From Fulvivirga ulvae (GTDB lineage: Bacteria > Bacteroidota > Bacteroidia > Cytophagales > Cyclobacteriaceae), in assembly GCF_021389975.1 (NCBI RefSeq), contig NZ_CP089981.1, forward strand, positions 4,489,501-4,553,500: a DNA stretch of 64,000 nt, in the 5' to 3' direction. Positions 44,829 through 53,119 of the stretch are shown one piece after another. The notes below the pieces were generated by a model. The model searched no databases, was not told where the DNA came from, and saw nothing but the letters and a program-made list of their open reading frames with translations. How positions within the stretch are numbered: the first letter of the stretch is position 1; every line of letters begins with the position of its first letter. A program made the position numbers and the translations under genes.

Positions 44829-47216
44829 ATGAAAACTGCTGTGGAGGAACATGTTGGTCAACAGGTGAAGTGCCATCACTGTGAAGAGGAATGCCGGAAT
44901 GACCATCTCACCTTTGATGGGAAGGATTTCTGCTGTGCAGGCTGTAAGACTATCTATGAACTATTTCAGACGGATGACCTGCGTGAGCTCTATGAAACGA
45001 GGAACAAATCCAACCCTCATCTTGAAGGTAAGTACGATTTTCTGGAAAATAAGGAGATCAGGGATAGGCTGCTGAGCTTCCAGTCCGAGACCTATAACCT
45101 CATTCACCTGTCACTTCCTGATATTCATTGCAGCTCGTGTGTATATGTGCTGGAGAACCTGGCAGACTTTCATCCGGGAGTTATCCAGTCTACTGTCAAC
45201 TTTTTAAAGAAAACAGCCGAGATCAGGTATAATCCCGTGGTGGTCCAATTGCCTGAGCTGGCCGGCCTGTTGTCATCGATAGGTTATCCTCCGCAATTTG
45301 ATGCGGATAACAATGAGCAAAAAAGGAAGAAAAACAGTACTGCTTTAACGGTGAAGATAGGGGTTGCTGCTTTTTGTTTCGGTAATATTATGTTGCTCAG
45401 CTTCCCGGAGTACCTTGGGATTGATGAGTCGATGAACGACTCTTTCAAAGTTTTCTTTGCTTACCTCAATATACTCCTGGCTTTACCGGTATTGCTTTAT
45501 TCAGCTCGCGACTACTTTATTTCGGCTTACAAAGGGTTGAAAAGTAAGTTTGTAAATATCGATGTGCCTATAGCTTTGGGTATAGTGGCTCTATTTGGCC
45601 GTAGCCTGTATGAAATTTTGACACAAACAGGAGCCGGATATCTCGATTCGCTCGGCGGACTGGTATTTTTTCTGCTGATAGGCAAATGGTTTCAAAGCAA
45701 AACTTACGAAAACCTTTCTTTCGAGCGTGATTATACATCTTATTTTCCATTAGCCGCCACCCGTGTTGAAAATGGTGTGGCAACAGCTATACCCATTGCA
45801 GACTTCAGGGCAGGTGATGAGGTGATCATAAGGAACCATGAAATTATACCTGCCGATGCTATTTTGCTGAGTGGGAAGGCCAATATAGATTATAGTTTTG
45901 TTACAGGTGAAGAAAAACCCGTGGCGATGCAGGCCAATGACCAGCTCTATGCCGGTGGCAGGCAAATTGGCGAACGTATAATGGTAAGGATCACAAAGCC
46001 AAGCTCCCAAAGCTACCTGACCTCTTTATGGAATAACCATGCCTTTAAGGTTACGGATGAGCTGGGGACAGAGGAAATCACTAACCGGATAAGCAAGTAC
46101 TTCACTTTTATCATTCTGACCATAGCCGGGATTTCCGGTGTGGTATGGTTTCTGATCAGCCCGCAAAACATGTGGCAGGTGATCACGGCGATACTTATTG
46201 TAGCCTGTCCGTGTGCTTTGGCGCTTTCCGCACCTTTTACCAATGGTAATACCATCCGCATTTTTGGAAGGAACAAGTTTTATCTCAAGTCTGCTCCAAC
46301 AGCAGAAAAGCTTAATGCCGTGGATACCATTGTATTTGACAAAACGGGTACGCTTACAGAAAGCGGAGAGGGGAAGGTGAAATTTTTCGGTGAAACCCTT
46401 ACTCGGGAGGAGGAGGGTATGGTCAGCAAGCTCGTGGAAAACTCAATCCACCCTGTGAGTCAGAAGATCAGGAGAAATCTTCGGGGTGCTGATTTTGATA
46501 TGGCTGATTTTAGGGAAATCCCGGGCGGTGGCTTGCAGGGTCTGGTTAACGGTCGCTTGCTTACACTTGGTAAGCCGGATTTGGTAGGGGTGGAAGATGT
46601 TAAAGATGAGCCTGGCAGGGTGTATCTGGCTATAGATGGTATGCCCAGGGGCTATTTTGAAGTAAAGAATCGGTACAGGGACGGTCTGGAGGATTTGGTG
46701 ACTCATTTGAGTAAATATAAACTTGCTATACTTTCGGGTGATAATGATCATGAACGGCCACTATTGGAGGAGATCTTTTCTAAGCAAACGGAGATGAGGT
46801 TTCGCCAGCAGCCTCAGGACAAGCTCGATTATATCAGAGCGCTGCAAACCCTGGGGCACAGAGTGATGATGTTGGGCGATGGTCTCAATGATGCCGGAGC
46901 GCTTAAACAAAGCGATGTAGGCATAGCGGTTACCGAAGATGTGTCTTCTTTCTCCCCCGCGTGCGATGGTATACTGGAAGGCAGGCAACTGAAGAACCTT
47001 GCGGCATATCTGGATCATGCCAGGTATGGTAAAAATATTATTATCGCAAGCTTTGTTATATCCTTCCTTTACAATGTTGTAGGGCTGACTTTTGCCGTGG
47101 CCGGGGCGCTTACCCCTATATTCGCGGCGATATTGATGCCATTGAGCAGTATCTCAGTGGTTGCGTTTACAACCTTCACGGGTAATTATTTTGCACGAAA
47201 ACAACACTTATTCTGA
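44829..47216 (+). CDS. ccoI: Copper-transporting P-type ATPase CcoI/FixI
   Basis: 795 residues. N-terminal cysteine-rich metal-binding region with 'CHHCEEECRNDH' and 'FCCAGCKTIYELF', then an HMA-like domain with 'DIHCSSCVYVLENL'. Eight membrane helices are expected, including Cys460-Pro-Cys462 (ACPCALALS). Phosphorylation site Asp504 in DKTGTLT, 'HP' in 'ENSIHPVSQKIRR', and 'GDGLNDAGALKQSDVGIAV'. Delivers copper for assembly of the CuB site of cbb3 oxidase. Stop TGA overlaps the ccoS ATG. Catalytic oxidase genes do not follow. Confidence 0.92.
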   Translation: MKTAVEEHVGQQVKCHHCEEECRNDHLTFDGKDFCCAGCKTIYELFQTDDLRELYETRNKSNPHLEGKYDFLENKEIRDRLLSFQSETYNLIHLSLPDIHCSSCVYVLENLADFHPGVIQSTVNFLKKTAEIRYNPVVVQLPELAGLLSSIGYPPQFDADNNEQKRKKNSTALTVKIGVAAFCFGNIMLLSFPEYLGIDESMNDSFKVFFAYLNILLALPVLLYSARDYFISAYKGLKSKFVNIDVPIALGIVALFGRSLYEILTQTGAGYLDSLGGLVFFLLIGKWFQSKTYENLSFERDYTSYFPLAATRVENGVATAIPIADFRAGDEVIIRNHEIIPADAILLSGKANIDYSFVTGEEKPVAMQANDQLYAGGRQIGERIMVRITKPSSQSYLTSLWNNHAFKVTDELGTEEITNRISKYFTFIILTIAGISGVVWFLISPQNMWQVITAILIVACPCALALSAPFTNGNTIRIFGRNKFYLKSAPTAEKLNAVDTIVFDKTGTLTESGEGKVKFFGETLTREEEGMVSKLVENSIHPVSQKIRRNLRGADFDMADFREIPGGGLQGLVNGRLLTLGKPDLVGVEDVKDEPGRVYLAIDGMPRGYFEVKNRYRDGLEDLVTHLSKYKLAILSGDNDHERPLLEEIFSKQTEMRFRQQPQDKLDYIRALQTLGHRVMMLGDGLNDAGALKQSDVGIAVTEDVSSFSPACDGILEGRQLKNLAAYLDHARYGKNIIIASFVISFLYNVVGLTFAVAGALTPIFAAILMPLSSISVVAFTTFTGNYFARKQHLF

Positions 47217-47371
47217 TGTCTGTAATATTCATTTTGATCATCATAAGTATGGTAGTGGCCGGCAGCTTTCTGGCTCTTTTTATCTGGGCCAACAAAAGCG
47301 GGCAGTTTGATGATACTGTTACACCATCTATGCGTATGCTTTTTGAAGATAAAAAGAAAAAGCAGAAGTAA
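47216..47371 (+). CDS. ccoS: cbb3-type oxidase assembly protein CcoS
   Basis: 51 residues, starting in the ccoI stop (TGATG). One N-terminal membrane helix ('IFILIIISMVVAGSFLALFIW') followed by 'SGQFDDTVTPSMRMLFED' matches the CcoS pattern 'GQFdDl.tpa.RiLfdD'. Small inner-membrane factor needed for cofactor insertion into the oxidase. The coupling with ccoI is the conserved arrangement. Confidence 0.93.
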   Translation: MSVIFILIIISMVVAGSFLALFIWANKSGQFDDTVTPSMRMLFEDKKKKQK

Positions 47372-47410
47372 CGTTCTGATTTTCAGTATTATCCAGTAAT
47401 ATGCCCTTCT

Positions 47411-47428
47411 ATCACTAAATGTAGTGAT
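47411..47428. promoter_or_regulatory. Inverted repeat TCACTA-N4-TAGTGA (copy 1)
   Basis: ATCACTA-AATG-TAGTGAT lies 40 bases after ccoS and 170 before the next gene. Its arms are the same as the palindrome at 50880-50895. Two further small hairpins occur before 47599 (TCGACA/TGTCGA at 47495-47512 and AGAGAGG/CCTCTCT at 47526-47549). Confidence 0.4.
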
Positions 47429-47598
47429 TAATCATATTCCCATTTTATGGTGATGTCTCCTATGGTGCCAACGCCGTTCTTTGTAACTGTAAAATCGACA
47501 TATAGGTGTCGAGGTCGTTAGGTTAAGAGAGGGGTGTGAGAACCTCTCTCTAGTCTTACAGAGAAAAAGTAACATTTAACTTAATTAACACTATCAAC

Positions 47599-48021
47599 AT
47601 GATTTACGGAATTACACTGATGATCCTTGGTGTACTGGCTTCACCAAACCTGCTTTTAGCTAAAAAACCAAATGCTAAGGAAATTCTTGACAAAATTACT
47701 CCATACCAGGGATGGATAGGTCTTGTATTTTGCTTCTGGGGTATTTGGGGAATAATCCAGGCTGTATTGAATATGAGCCTGCTGACTAACTGGCCAATAT
47801 GGTGGATTACCTGGTTGGCAAGCAGCCTTGTTGAGGCAGTGCTTGGATTTATTTTAGGATACGGAATGATCAGCAAGCTTTTGTTGTCAAAAAATGAAGA
47901 GGCTAAGAAAAAAGGTGAGCAATTACTTGCTAAACTGGCACCCATACAGGGTAAACTAGGTGTGGCTGGCATAATAGTCGGCGCATGGGTGATTGTAGCC
48001 GGTATTTTATTCTATGCATAA
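47599..48021 (+). CDS. Four-helix membrane protein, unknown function
   Basis: 140 residues. Hydrophobic segments at ~2-20, ~38-58, ~68-92 and ~118-138, with a Lys/Glu-rich loop between the last two ('SKNEEAKKKGEQLLAKL'). The halves show an internal likeness: 'KITPYQGWIGLVFCFWGIWGI' and 'KLAPIQGKLGVAGIIVGAWVI', suggesting an ancient duplication. Inner membrane; no family name known to me. Ends at a strong terminator. Confidence 0.65.
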   Translation: MIYGITLMILGVLASPNLLLAKKPNAKEILDKITPYQGWIGLVFCFWGIWGIIQAVLNMSLLTNWPIWWITWLASSLVEAVLGFILGYGMISKLLLSKNEEAKKKGEQLLAKLAPIQGKLGVAGIIVGAWVIVAGILFYA

Positions 48022-48050
48022 ATAATAGTTGAACTAGGTTGTATTAGATC

Positions 48051-48082
48051 AGCCATCCGGGTTAGCCCGGGTGGCTTTTTTT
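48051..48082 (+). terminator. Rho-independent terminator
   Basis: AGCCATCCGGG / CCCGGGTGGCT (one G-T pair, loop TTAG) followed by seven T, 30 bases after the membrane protein stop. Confidence 0.92.
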
Positions 48083-48083
48083 G

Positions 48084-48138
48084 TTTACAGTTTTTTGCTC
48101 ACAGTCTGTTCACTGTTTACTGTTCACTCTTCACTCTA
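48084..48138. repeat. Low-complexity CACTGTT/CACTCTT tract
   Basis: Short degenerate repeats of the type GTTCACTGTTTACTGTTCAC run between the terminator and the response regulator gene. Non-coding; possibly a slippage-grown tract. Confidence 0.45.
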
Positions 48139-48193
48139 TCACCGATTACCAACAGTCACCTCCTCCTCAATACTCAATACTCATGACTAAAAA

Positions 48194-48841
48194 TCAAGCA
48201 AGCCCCTCTTCCAACGCATACTTCACCAAACCCGCGGTATTCTTGAGGCCGAGTTTGGACAGCAGGTTTTTTCGGTGCGAGTTGACGGTATGCTGACTTA
48301 TAAACAGCTTTTCGGCAATTTCCTGGGTGGTGTTCTGAGCCACGATTAATTTGAGTATTTCAATTTCACGCCTGCTAAGGGGCGGTTCTTCGCTCGATTT
48401 GGTCTGGCGGGCAAACATGCTGTTGGTGTATTTTTCTTTCACCTCTTCAGAGAAGTAGTTTTCTCCTTTGGCCAATGCATAGATGGCCTCCAGCAGCTCA
48501 CTTTTATCTGCATTTTTCAACAAATACCCATTGACATCGTCTTGTATAAGTTTATTGATAGTTTTTGGGTCACTATGTGTACTCAATACCATTGTTTTTA
48601 TTTGAGGGTGATCATTTTTAATTAACCTGTTGAGTTCCATACCATCCATCCCGGGCATACTGATGTCCATGATCACGACATCTACCGCATTGGATTTGAG
48701 GTAATCCATAGCTTCCCGCCCATTCTTTAATGTGCCTGAAAGGTGGACGTTTTCGATGTTTTCAAGTAAGGCGGCAAGCCCTTCAAGAAACATGTGGTGG
48801 TCGTCTACAATGAGTATGTTAATTTTTTTCATTTCCTTCAT
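48194..48841 (-). CDS. NarL/LuxR-type response regulator
   Basis: 215 residues. Receiver domain with acidic pair 'IVDDHH' (Asp13/Asp14), phospho-acceptor Asp59 ('DVVIMDISMPG') and Lys near 'LLKNADKSE'. C-terminal LuxR helix-turn-helix 'LSRREIEILKLIVAQNTTQEIAEKLFIS' with 'HTVNSHRKNLLSKL'. A second ATG at 48832 could be the start. Starts 3-4 bases after the histidine kinase stop; the pair forms one two-component operon. Confidence 0.96.
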   Translation of the reverse strand: MKEMKKINILIVDDHHMFLEGLAALLENIENVHLSGTLKNGREAMDYLKSNAVDVVIMDISMPGMDGMELNRLIKNDHPQIKTMVLSTHSDPKTINKLIQDDVNGYLLKNADKSELLEAIYALAKGENYFSEEVKEKYTNSMFARQTKSSEEPPLSRREIEILKLIVAQNTTQEIAEKLFISQHTVNSHRKNLLSKLGLKNTAGLVKYALEEGLA

Positions 48842-48844
48842 AAA

Positions 48845-50800
48845 TTAATTATCCACAGGTATGGTAATATCAACAATAGTTCCCCTGTTAATTGTAGTAT
48901 CAATATTGATTTCTCCCTCCAGCAGCTTGACCCTCGAATTAATATTGTTCAGGCCTATACCCTCGGAGGTGGCTGTCGTATCAAAACCGACACCATTATC
49001 TTCAACCATCAAATTGAGACTTTCATTCAGCTTTGTAAGTTGAATATCGACCTGATCAGCTTTTGCATGCTTGATAATGTTGTTCATCAGCTCCTGGATG
49101 ATCCTGTATACTTCTGTTTTGATCTGGTTTGGCAGCCTGTTTAGTTCTGCCTGAGGGTGATACCCGAAATGCACCTCAAATGCATGGCTTCTTTTTAAGT
49201 CATCCAGGTAGTTTTTGATCAGTTCAACGAATTCATTCTCACGAATCTTAGGAGGGATCAAATGATGTGAAAGGGAGCGGACCTCGTGATAGGTTTCATC
49301 AATATTCCTGATTACTTTTTGTAGTTCCGGGCTTTGTTCCTTACCGGAAAAGTTGGCCAGCGTTAGTTTAATGCCCGCCAGGTTACCGGCTACCCCATCA
49401 TGCAGCTCCTGGGCTATCCTTTCTCTTTCTTTTTCCTGTCCTTCAATGTTTGCCTTTATCGCCTTTATTTCGTTTTCCCTGATCAGCTCCATCTTTTTTT
49501 GCTCATTGAGCTCTCTGGTCTTTGCCGATAGCAGGACCTGGGCTTTAATTTTCTGCTGATAGTTGATGAGTATCACAACAGACACAATGAGGATCAGAGC
49601 TGCACCTACAATGGCAACATTTTGGGTAAGAGTATGGCGTTCCAGTGCTGCTTCCTGTAATTCCTTTTCCTTTTGGAGTATCTCAATCTCCTTTAGCTGT
49701 TTTTCGGCATCGTACTTGGCCAGTAGTTCCTCTGTGATGCGATTCTTTTCAAGGGTAAAAAGACTGTCTTTCAACTTTACATGAATGAGCATGTGTTCCA
49801 GGGCCTGTTCATATTGTTTTGCATCGCGGTACACGAAGGCCAGGTTGGCATGAATAAGGTGCATAGATGAATAGTTGGTCTCTTTCCCTATTACCATGCT
49901 TTTTTTAAAGTACCTTATGGAGCTATCCTGCTGCTGCAGGTACATATACAAAAGTCCTATGCGATTATAGGTGACCATAAGAGCTTTTCGCAGATTTAGT
50001 TTTTCCTGCCTTTTCATGATCTCATAGGAGTACTTTAAAGCCAGTGAATCTTTTTCCAAGCCCATATAAATGTCTGTTGCGAGCCCCAGAGGAACAAGCT
50101 CGCATTCTATGTCTCCAATTTCATGACATATCTTTAAACTTCTTTTCAGGTATTCAAGTGCCTGATCATAGTCCTTTTGTTTTCTGTACACAAGACCAAT
50201 GTTGCTCAGAATGGTTGATTTGATGGATTTGTCGGGTTGCATTTCAAGACAGCGCTCAAAATACTCAATGGCTTTGTCGTAGCGTTCCTCATCCAGATAT
50301 ACAGTTCCGATATTGTTGGTAAGGTTAATGACCTCTGAGGAGTTGATCTGTTCGGCCTGTTTAAGCGCAGCAATATAAAAGCGTAAAGCCTGATCGCGAT
50401 GGCCCGAATAATGATATAAACGCCCCAGGTACTTATTGCACCCAACGCTGCCCTGCTCATCGTTGAGTTCATCATATAATTGCAGGGCCGTATTGAGGTT
50501 GCTGAGGGCAGGATCGAAATCGCCATTGATAGTATATGCTGCACCCAGTAAATAATAGCTGCGAGCTTCTCCGGGTATGTATTCACTTACTTTGCTAAGT
50601 TGTAACGCTGAGTCTGCATAGGTGATGGTGACCCCGGATGCTGTGGCAACCTGCTCCTCGGCATAGTCAAGCATCGAGTCTATATGCTTTTGTATTTCCG
50701 TTTGTTTCTGGTCTGGACTGCTCTTCGCATAGCAAGGGTTATGCAGGCATATCAGTGTAAATACTATATGGGAAATAACTATGGGGTGTAATATCTTCAT
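48845..50800 (-). CDS. TPR-containing sensor histidine kinase (HisKA_3 type)
   Basis: 651 residues. Signal sequence (residues 1-25), about eight TPR repeats in a periplasmic sensor (~45-350, e.g. 'AIEYFERCLEMQPDKSIKSTILSNIGLVY' region), coiled coil, one membrane helix (~395-415, 'VGAALILIVSVVILIN'), then HisKA_3 with phospho-acceptor His467 in 'IAQELHDGVAGNLAG' and HATPase_c with 'NNIIKHAKADQV' and 'VEDNGVGFD', 'GIGLNNINSRV'. Partner of the adjacent NarL-type regulator. The stimulus is unknown; TPRs suggest a protein or peptide ligand. Confidence 0.95.
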   Translation of the reverse strand: MKILHPIVISHIVFTLICLHNPCYAKSSPDQKQTEIQKHIDSMLDYAEEQVATASGVTITYADSALQLSKVSEYIPGEARSYYLLGAAYTINGDFDPALSNLNTALQLYDELNDEQGSVGCNKYLGRLYHYSGHRDQALRFYIAALKQAEQINSSEVINLTNNIGTVYLDEERYDKAIEYFERCLEMQPDKSIKSTILSNIGLVYRKQKDYDQALEYLKRSLKICHEIGDIECELVPLGLATDIYMGLEKDSLALKYSYEIMKRQEKLNLRKALMVTYNRIGLLYMYLQQQDSSIRYFKKSMVIGKETNYSSMHLIHANLAFVYRDAKQYEQALEHMLIHVKLKDSLFTLEKNRITEELLAKYDAEKQLKEIEILQKEKELQEAALERHTLTQNVAIVGAALILIVSVVILINYQQKIKAQVLLSAKTRELNEQKKMELIRENEIKAIKANIEGQEKERERIAQELHDGVAGNLAGIKLTLANFSGKEQSPELQKVIRNIDETYHEVRSLSHHLIPPKIRENEFVELIKNYLDDLKRSHAFEVHFGYHPQAELNRLPNQIKTEVYRIIQELMNNIIKHAKADQVDIQLTKLNESLNLMVEDNGVGFDTTATSEGIGLNNINSRVKLLEGEINIDTTINRGTIVDITIPVDN

Positions 50801-50879
50801 TTCATGAATTTACTGAACACATGCCTTGCCACGCAATTTATATTCTCTGCATAATTAACAAAATAGTTTTTGATCGAAA

Positions 50880-50921
50880 TCACTATAACTAGTGAATTCA
50901 GGTTTTCACTTATAATGGTGA
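50880..50921. promoter_or_regulatory. Two TCACT-N6-TNGTGA motifs in divergent promoter region
   Basis: TCACTA-TAAC-TAGTGA (50880-50895) is a perfect palindrome; TCACTTATAATGGTGA (50906-50921) is a looser copy 26 bases on. They lie between the histidine kinase (start 50800) and LipL32-like gene (start 50992). Arms match the palindrome at 47411-47428, so a shared regulator, perhaps the adjacent NarL-type one, is plausible. Confidence 0.45.
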
Positions 50922-50991
50922 TGTATAATGCTGACGGCCACGCTTTCTTTGTGAAAAATTAATAATTGAAACCAAAACTATTTTAAAACTG

Positions 50992-51684
50992 ATGAAAAAT
51001 TTAGCACTTAAAAGTGGCCTTGCACTGGCAGCTCTTTTGGTAGCATTTGGCGTGAACGCACAAAAGCTGGACAAGTTTGGCAGCACTGTAGAAAAAAAGG
51101 TTGGACCAAAAACCATTCAGGTGCCTTATACTGATGTGATCAGCTACTTAGGCTATGCCGAACCCGGTAATGAGGATGAAGAGAAAGACGGCAAGAAGTT
51201 TTACTACATCTATGTATGGGTACCGGCTGTTGCTCCCGAATTGGGTGTGAGAATGCTTTCTCCATTAACAGATTACAAAAACAAAAAAGCTATAGAGTCA
51301 GCAGAATACAAAGCTAACAAAGGATCAAACGATTTCTTCGATACTTATATCACTTTGGAGCGTTCTTCTATAGTTAGCAAGGATGACATCAGCGCAGAAA
51401 GTGTAAAAAGTGCCAAGTGGGTAGTGCTTGAGAGAAATGATGATAGCAGCGAAATGCCTAAAGACCCGGAAGGTCGTAACTACAATTCTTTGCTACGTTA
51501 TAAAAGTGAAGCCAGTAACCCTGACAAAGCTCTTACAGTAGGTCTGTATCGTGTAGGATTTACTACTTATAAAGTAGGAGAGGTGAGAGGAACATTCCTT
51601 GCTGAAGTTGCTGCTCCAGTAAAATTACCTGGTGTTGCTATGGCTAAAACTATTGATGAGTTGTTGAGCCAGCTGAATCAGTAA
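50992..51684 (+). CDS. LipL32-like surface protein
   Basis: 230 residues. Signal peptide ends 'FGVNAQ' (residue ~24) with no lipobox, so likely signal peptidase I processed, unlike the lipoprotein LipL32. From recalled Leptospira LipL32 the match covers the whole fold: 'VPYTDVISYLGYAEPG' (44-59), 'YYIYVWVPAVAPELGVRM' (71-88), 'FFDTYITLERSS' (115-126), 'YNSLLRYK' (164-171), 'GLYRVGFTTYKVGEVRGTF' (184-202). The Asp-rich calcium-binding run of LipL32 is replaced by a shorter acidic patch. Monocistronic with its own terminator, divergent from the two-component operon. Confidence 0.85.
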   Translation: MKNLALKSGLALAALLVAFGVNAQKLDKFGSTVEKKVGPKTIQVPYTDVISYLGYAEPGNEDEEKDGKKFYYIYVWVPAVAPELGVRMLSPLTDYKNKKAIESAEYKANKGSNDFFDTYITLERSSIVSKDDISAESVKSAKWVVLERNDDSSEMPKDPEGRNYNSLLRYKSEASNPDKALTVGLYRVGFTTYKVGEVRGTFLAEVAAPVKLPGVAMAKTIDELLSQLNQ

Positions 51685-51702
51685 TATTAACACCTGAGCA
51701 GG

Positions 51703-51743
51703 TATGTGTGTCCGATAGTTTTCTGGCACACATATTTGTTTTT
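51703..51743 (+). terminator. Hairpin terminator after LipL32-like gene
   Basis: TATGTGTG (51703-51710) pairs with CACACATA (51727-51734), followed by TTTGTTTTTG. Confidence 0.75.
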
Positions 51744-51787
51744 GTCCGGTATCATTTTTTTATCATTTGCATTAAATACTTATCCTT

Positions 51788-52960
51788 ATGGCGATCACCA
51801 ATACTACAGGAAGCCCTGCAACGGAACAATCGCAATTGGCGATTGAGAACAATGAACTCAGTCGGCCAGGTTATTATATAGCAGTTGGCGGAAAATATTA
51901 CTCAATAGATCATTACCATATTCAATGGGAATTTGGCTTCCATAAATTACGCGATTTGAAATATGCCCCCGTTTCGAACCAGGAGTTCAAAGTGGTGGTC
52001 AATATTCCCGATTGGCGACCTGAGCACACGGCCTTTTTTGCGCAGCCTATTGAGATTGTAAACCACGATTATACCGTTCCTATAAAGCCAGTGGTGACTC
52101 AGGGCTTCAACAGGTATGAGCTGACCTTTGATAATCTTAAGCCTGGTCAGCTTTTGATTATTCGAGACCATGCCGGTTTATACGGTATAGGTATGGGAAG
52201 TATCACAGATAAGCTGGTAGACCTGTTTGCCACGGCAGATGGTCCGGCCCATGCTGTACTGGGTAATGTAAAAGATGCTCTTAAATCTTTTCCTGATCAT
52301 TCTGGTTTACAGAACCTCTTAAAAAAGTGGGAAGCAAAATATACTATAGTTAAAAGCGAGAAATCCTGGGAAACAGTGCAGGAAAAGTGGCAAAAATATA
52401 AACTGGAAGAAGAGCGCGGATCTAAAAAAGTTTTTGCCAATGATGTGGAAGAGGAGATTGCATACTATATGTCATTAACTGAGAATCCGGCCAATAGAGA
52501 GGAAGCAGAGTCCATGCTTGAAAGAATAGAGGTGTTTAAAAATTCAAAGGTTGAAATTAAACCCAGGCGTATTCCGGGCAAGGATGAGCTTAGCAGCCGG
52601 GTGACATGCTATAGAAGTCTGGGCCCCATGGACCTACTCATAACTATGGTAGAGATCGGGAACAAAGGAGATGTACTGTTGCGTTTCAGGGGAATTCCCA
52701 ACGAAGCTGATGGTGTAGTTTATCTTCACAAAAAAGCTGTTCAAAACGAATCAACGGGATCTTATATTTTGCAATCATCGGAAATCAACGGTGATAACTG
52801 GAATACACTGAGCTATGAGAACGACGGATGGGGAGGAGGCCGCTTGTTTGTTTACCCACCGCTGGTAAACCAGGCAATAGATATTGCTGTCGATCACAGG
52901 GCAGAGGATGTAGAAAGTCCTGAACAGATGTATGACGATTACTGTAAAGGAATAAAGTAA
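51788..52960 (+). CDS. Protein of unknown function (390 residues)
   Basis: No signal peptide or membrane helix, so cytoplasmic or exported without a classical signal. The N-terminal part (1-150) is β-rich with many aromatics ('RPGYYIAVGGKYYSIDHYHIQW'), the middle (150-265) is helical and charged ('LQNLLKKWEAKY', 'EEEIAYYMSLTENPANREEAESMLERI'), and the C-terminal part (270-390) is again β-rich with a Gly cluster ('NDGWGGGRLFVYPP'). No family recognised. Separated from the LipL32-like gene by a terminator. Confidence 0.55.
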   Translation: MAITNTTGSPATEQSQLAIENNELSRPGYYIAVGGKYYSIDHYHIQWEFGFHKLRDLKYAPVSNQEFKVVVNIPDWRPEHTAFFAQPIEIVNHDYTVPIKPVVTQGFNRYELTFDNLKPGQLLIIRDHAGLYGIGMGSITDKLVDLFATADGPAHAVLGNVKDALKSFPDHSGLQNLLKKWEAKYTIVKSEKSWETVQEKWQKYKLEEERGSKKVFANDVEEEIAYYMSLTENPANREEAESMLERIEVFKNSKVEIKPRRIPGKDELSSRVTCYRSLGPMDLLITMVEIGNKGDVLLRFRGIPNEADGVVYLHKKAVQNESTGSYILQSSEINGDNWNTLSYENDGWGGGRLFVYPPLVNQAIDIAVDHRAEDVESPEQMYDDYCKGIK

Positions 52961-52982
52961 CAATTAGTTCTGTTTATAGATT

Positions 52983-53023
52983 GAAATGTGCCGGGAATCT
53001 GATTTTCGGTGCATTTCTCTTTT
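52983..53023 (+). terminator. Hairpin terminator after 390-residue gene
   Basis: GAAATGTGCCGG (52983-52994) pairs with TCGGTGCATTTC (53006-53017) through two or three G-T wobbles, followed by TCTTTTAT. Confidence 0.6.
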
Positions 53024-53051
53024 ATGGGATAAAGTATGGATAGATAATTTA

Positions 53052-53077
53052 AGTTGTTGGAGTTTTTTCCAACAACT
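53052..53077. terminator. Second hairpin between convergent genes
   Basis: Perfect 10-bp stem AGTTGTTGGA/TCCAACAACT with a T-rich loop, between the stops at 52960 and 53120; may stop the minus-strand transcript. Confidence 0.5.
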
Positions 53078-53119
53078 AGGGAGTCAACTTATTTAAAATC
53101 CTACTATCAAGACAATTTT

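Noticed and set aside
44644..44832. 62-codon frame overlapping the ccoI start by 4 bases
   Set aside because: The ATGA overlap looks attractive, but the product has no family likeness, no membrane or signal profile, and an opposing frame covers the same bases; treated as chance.
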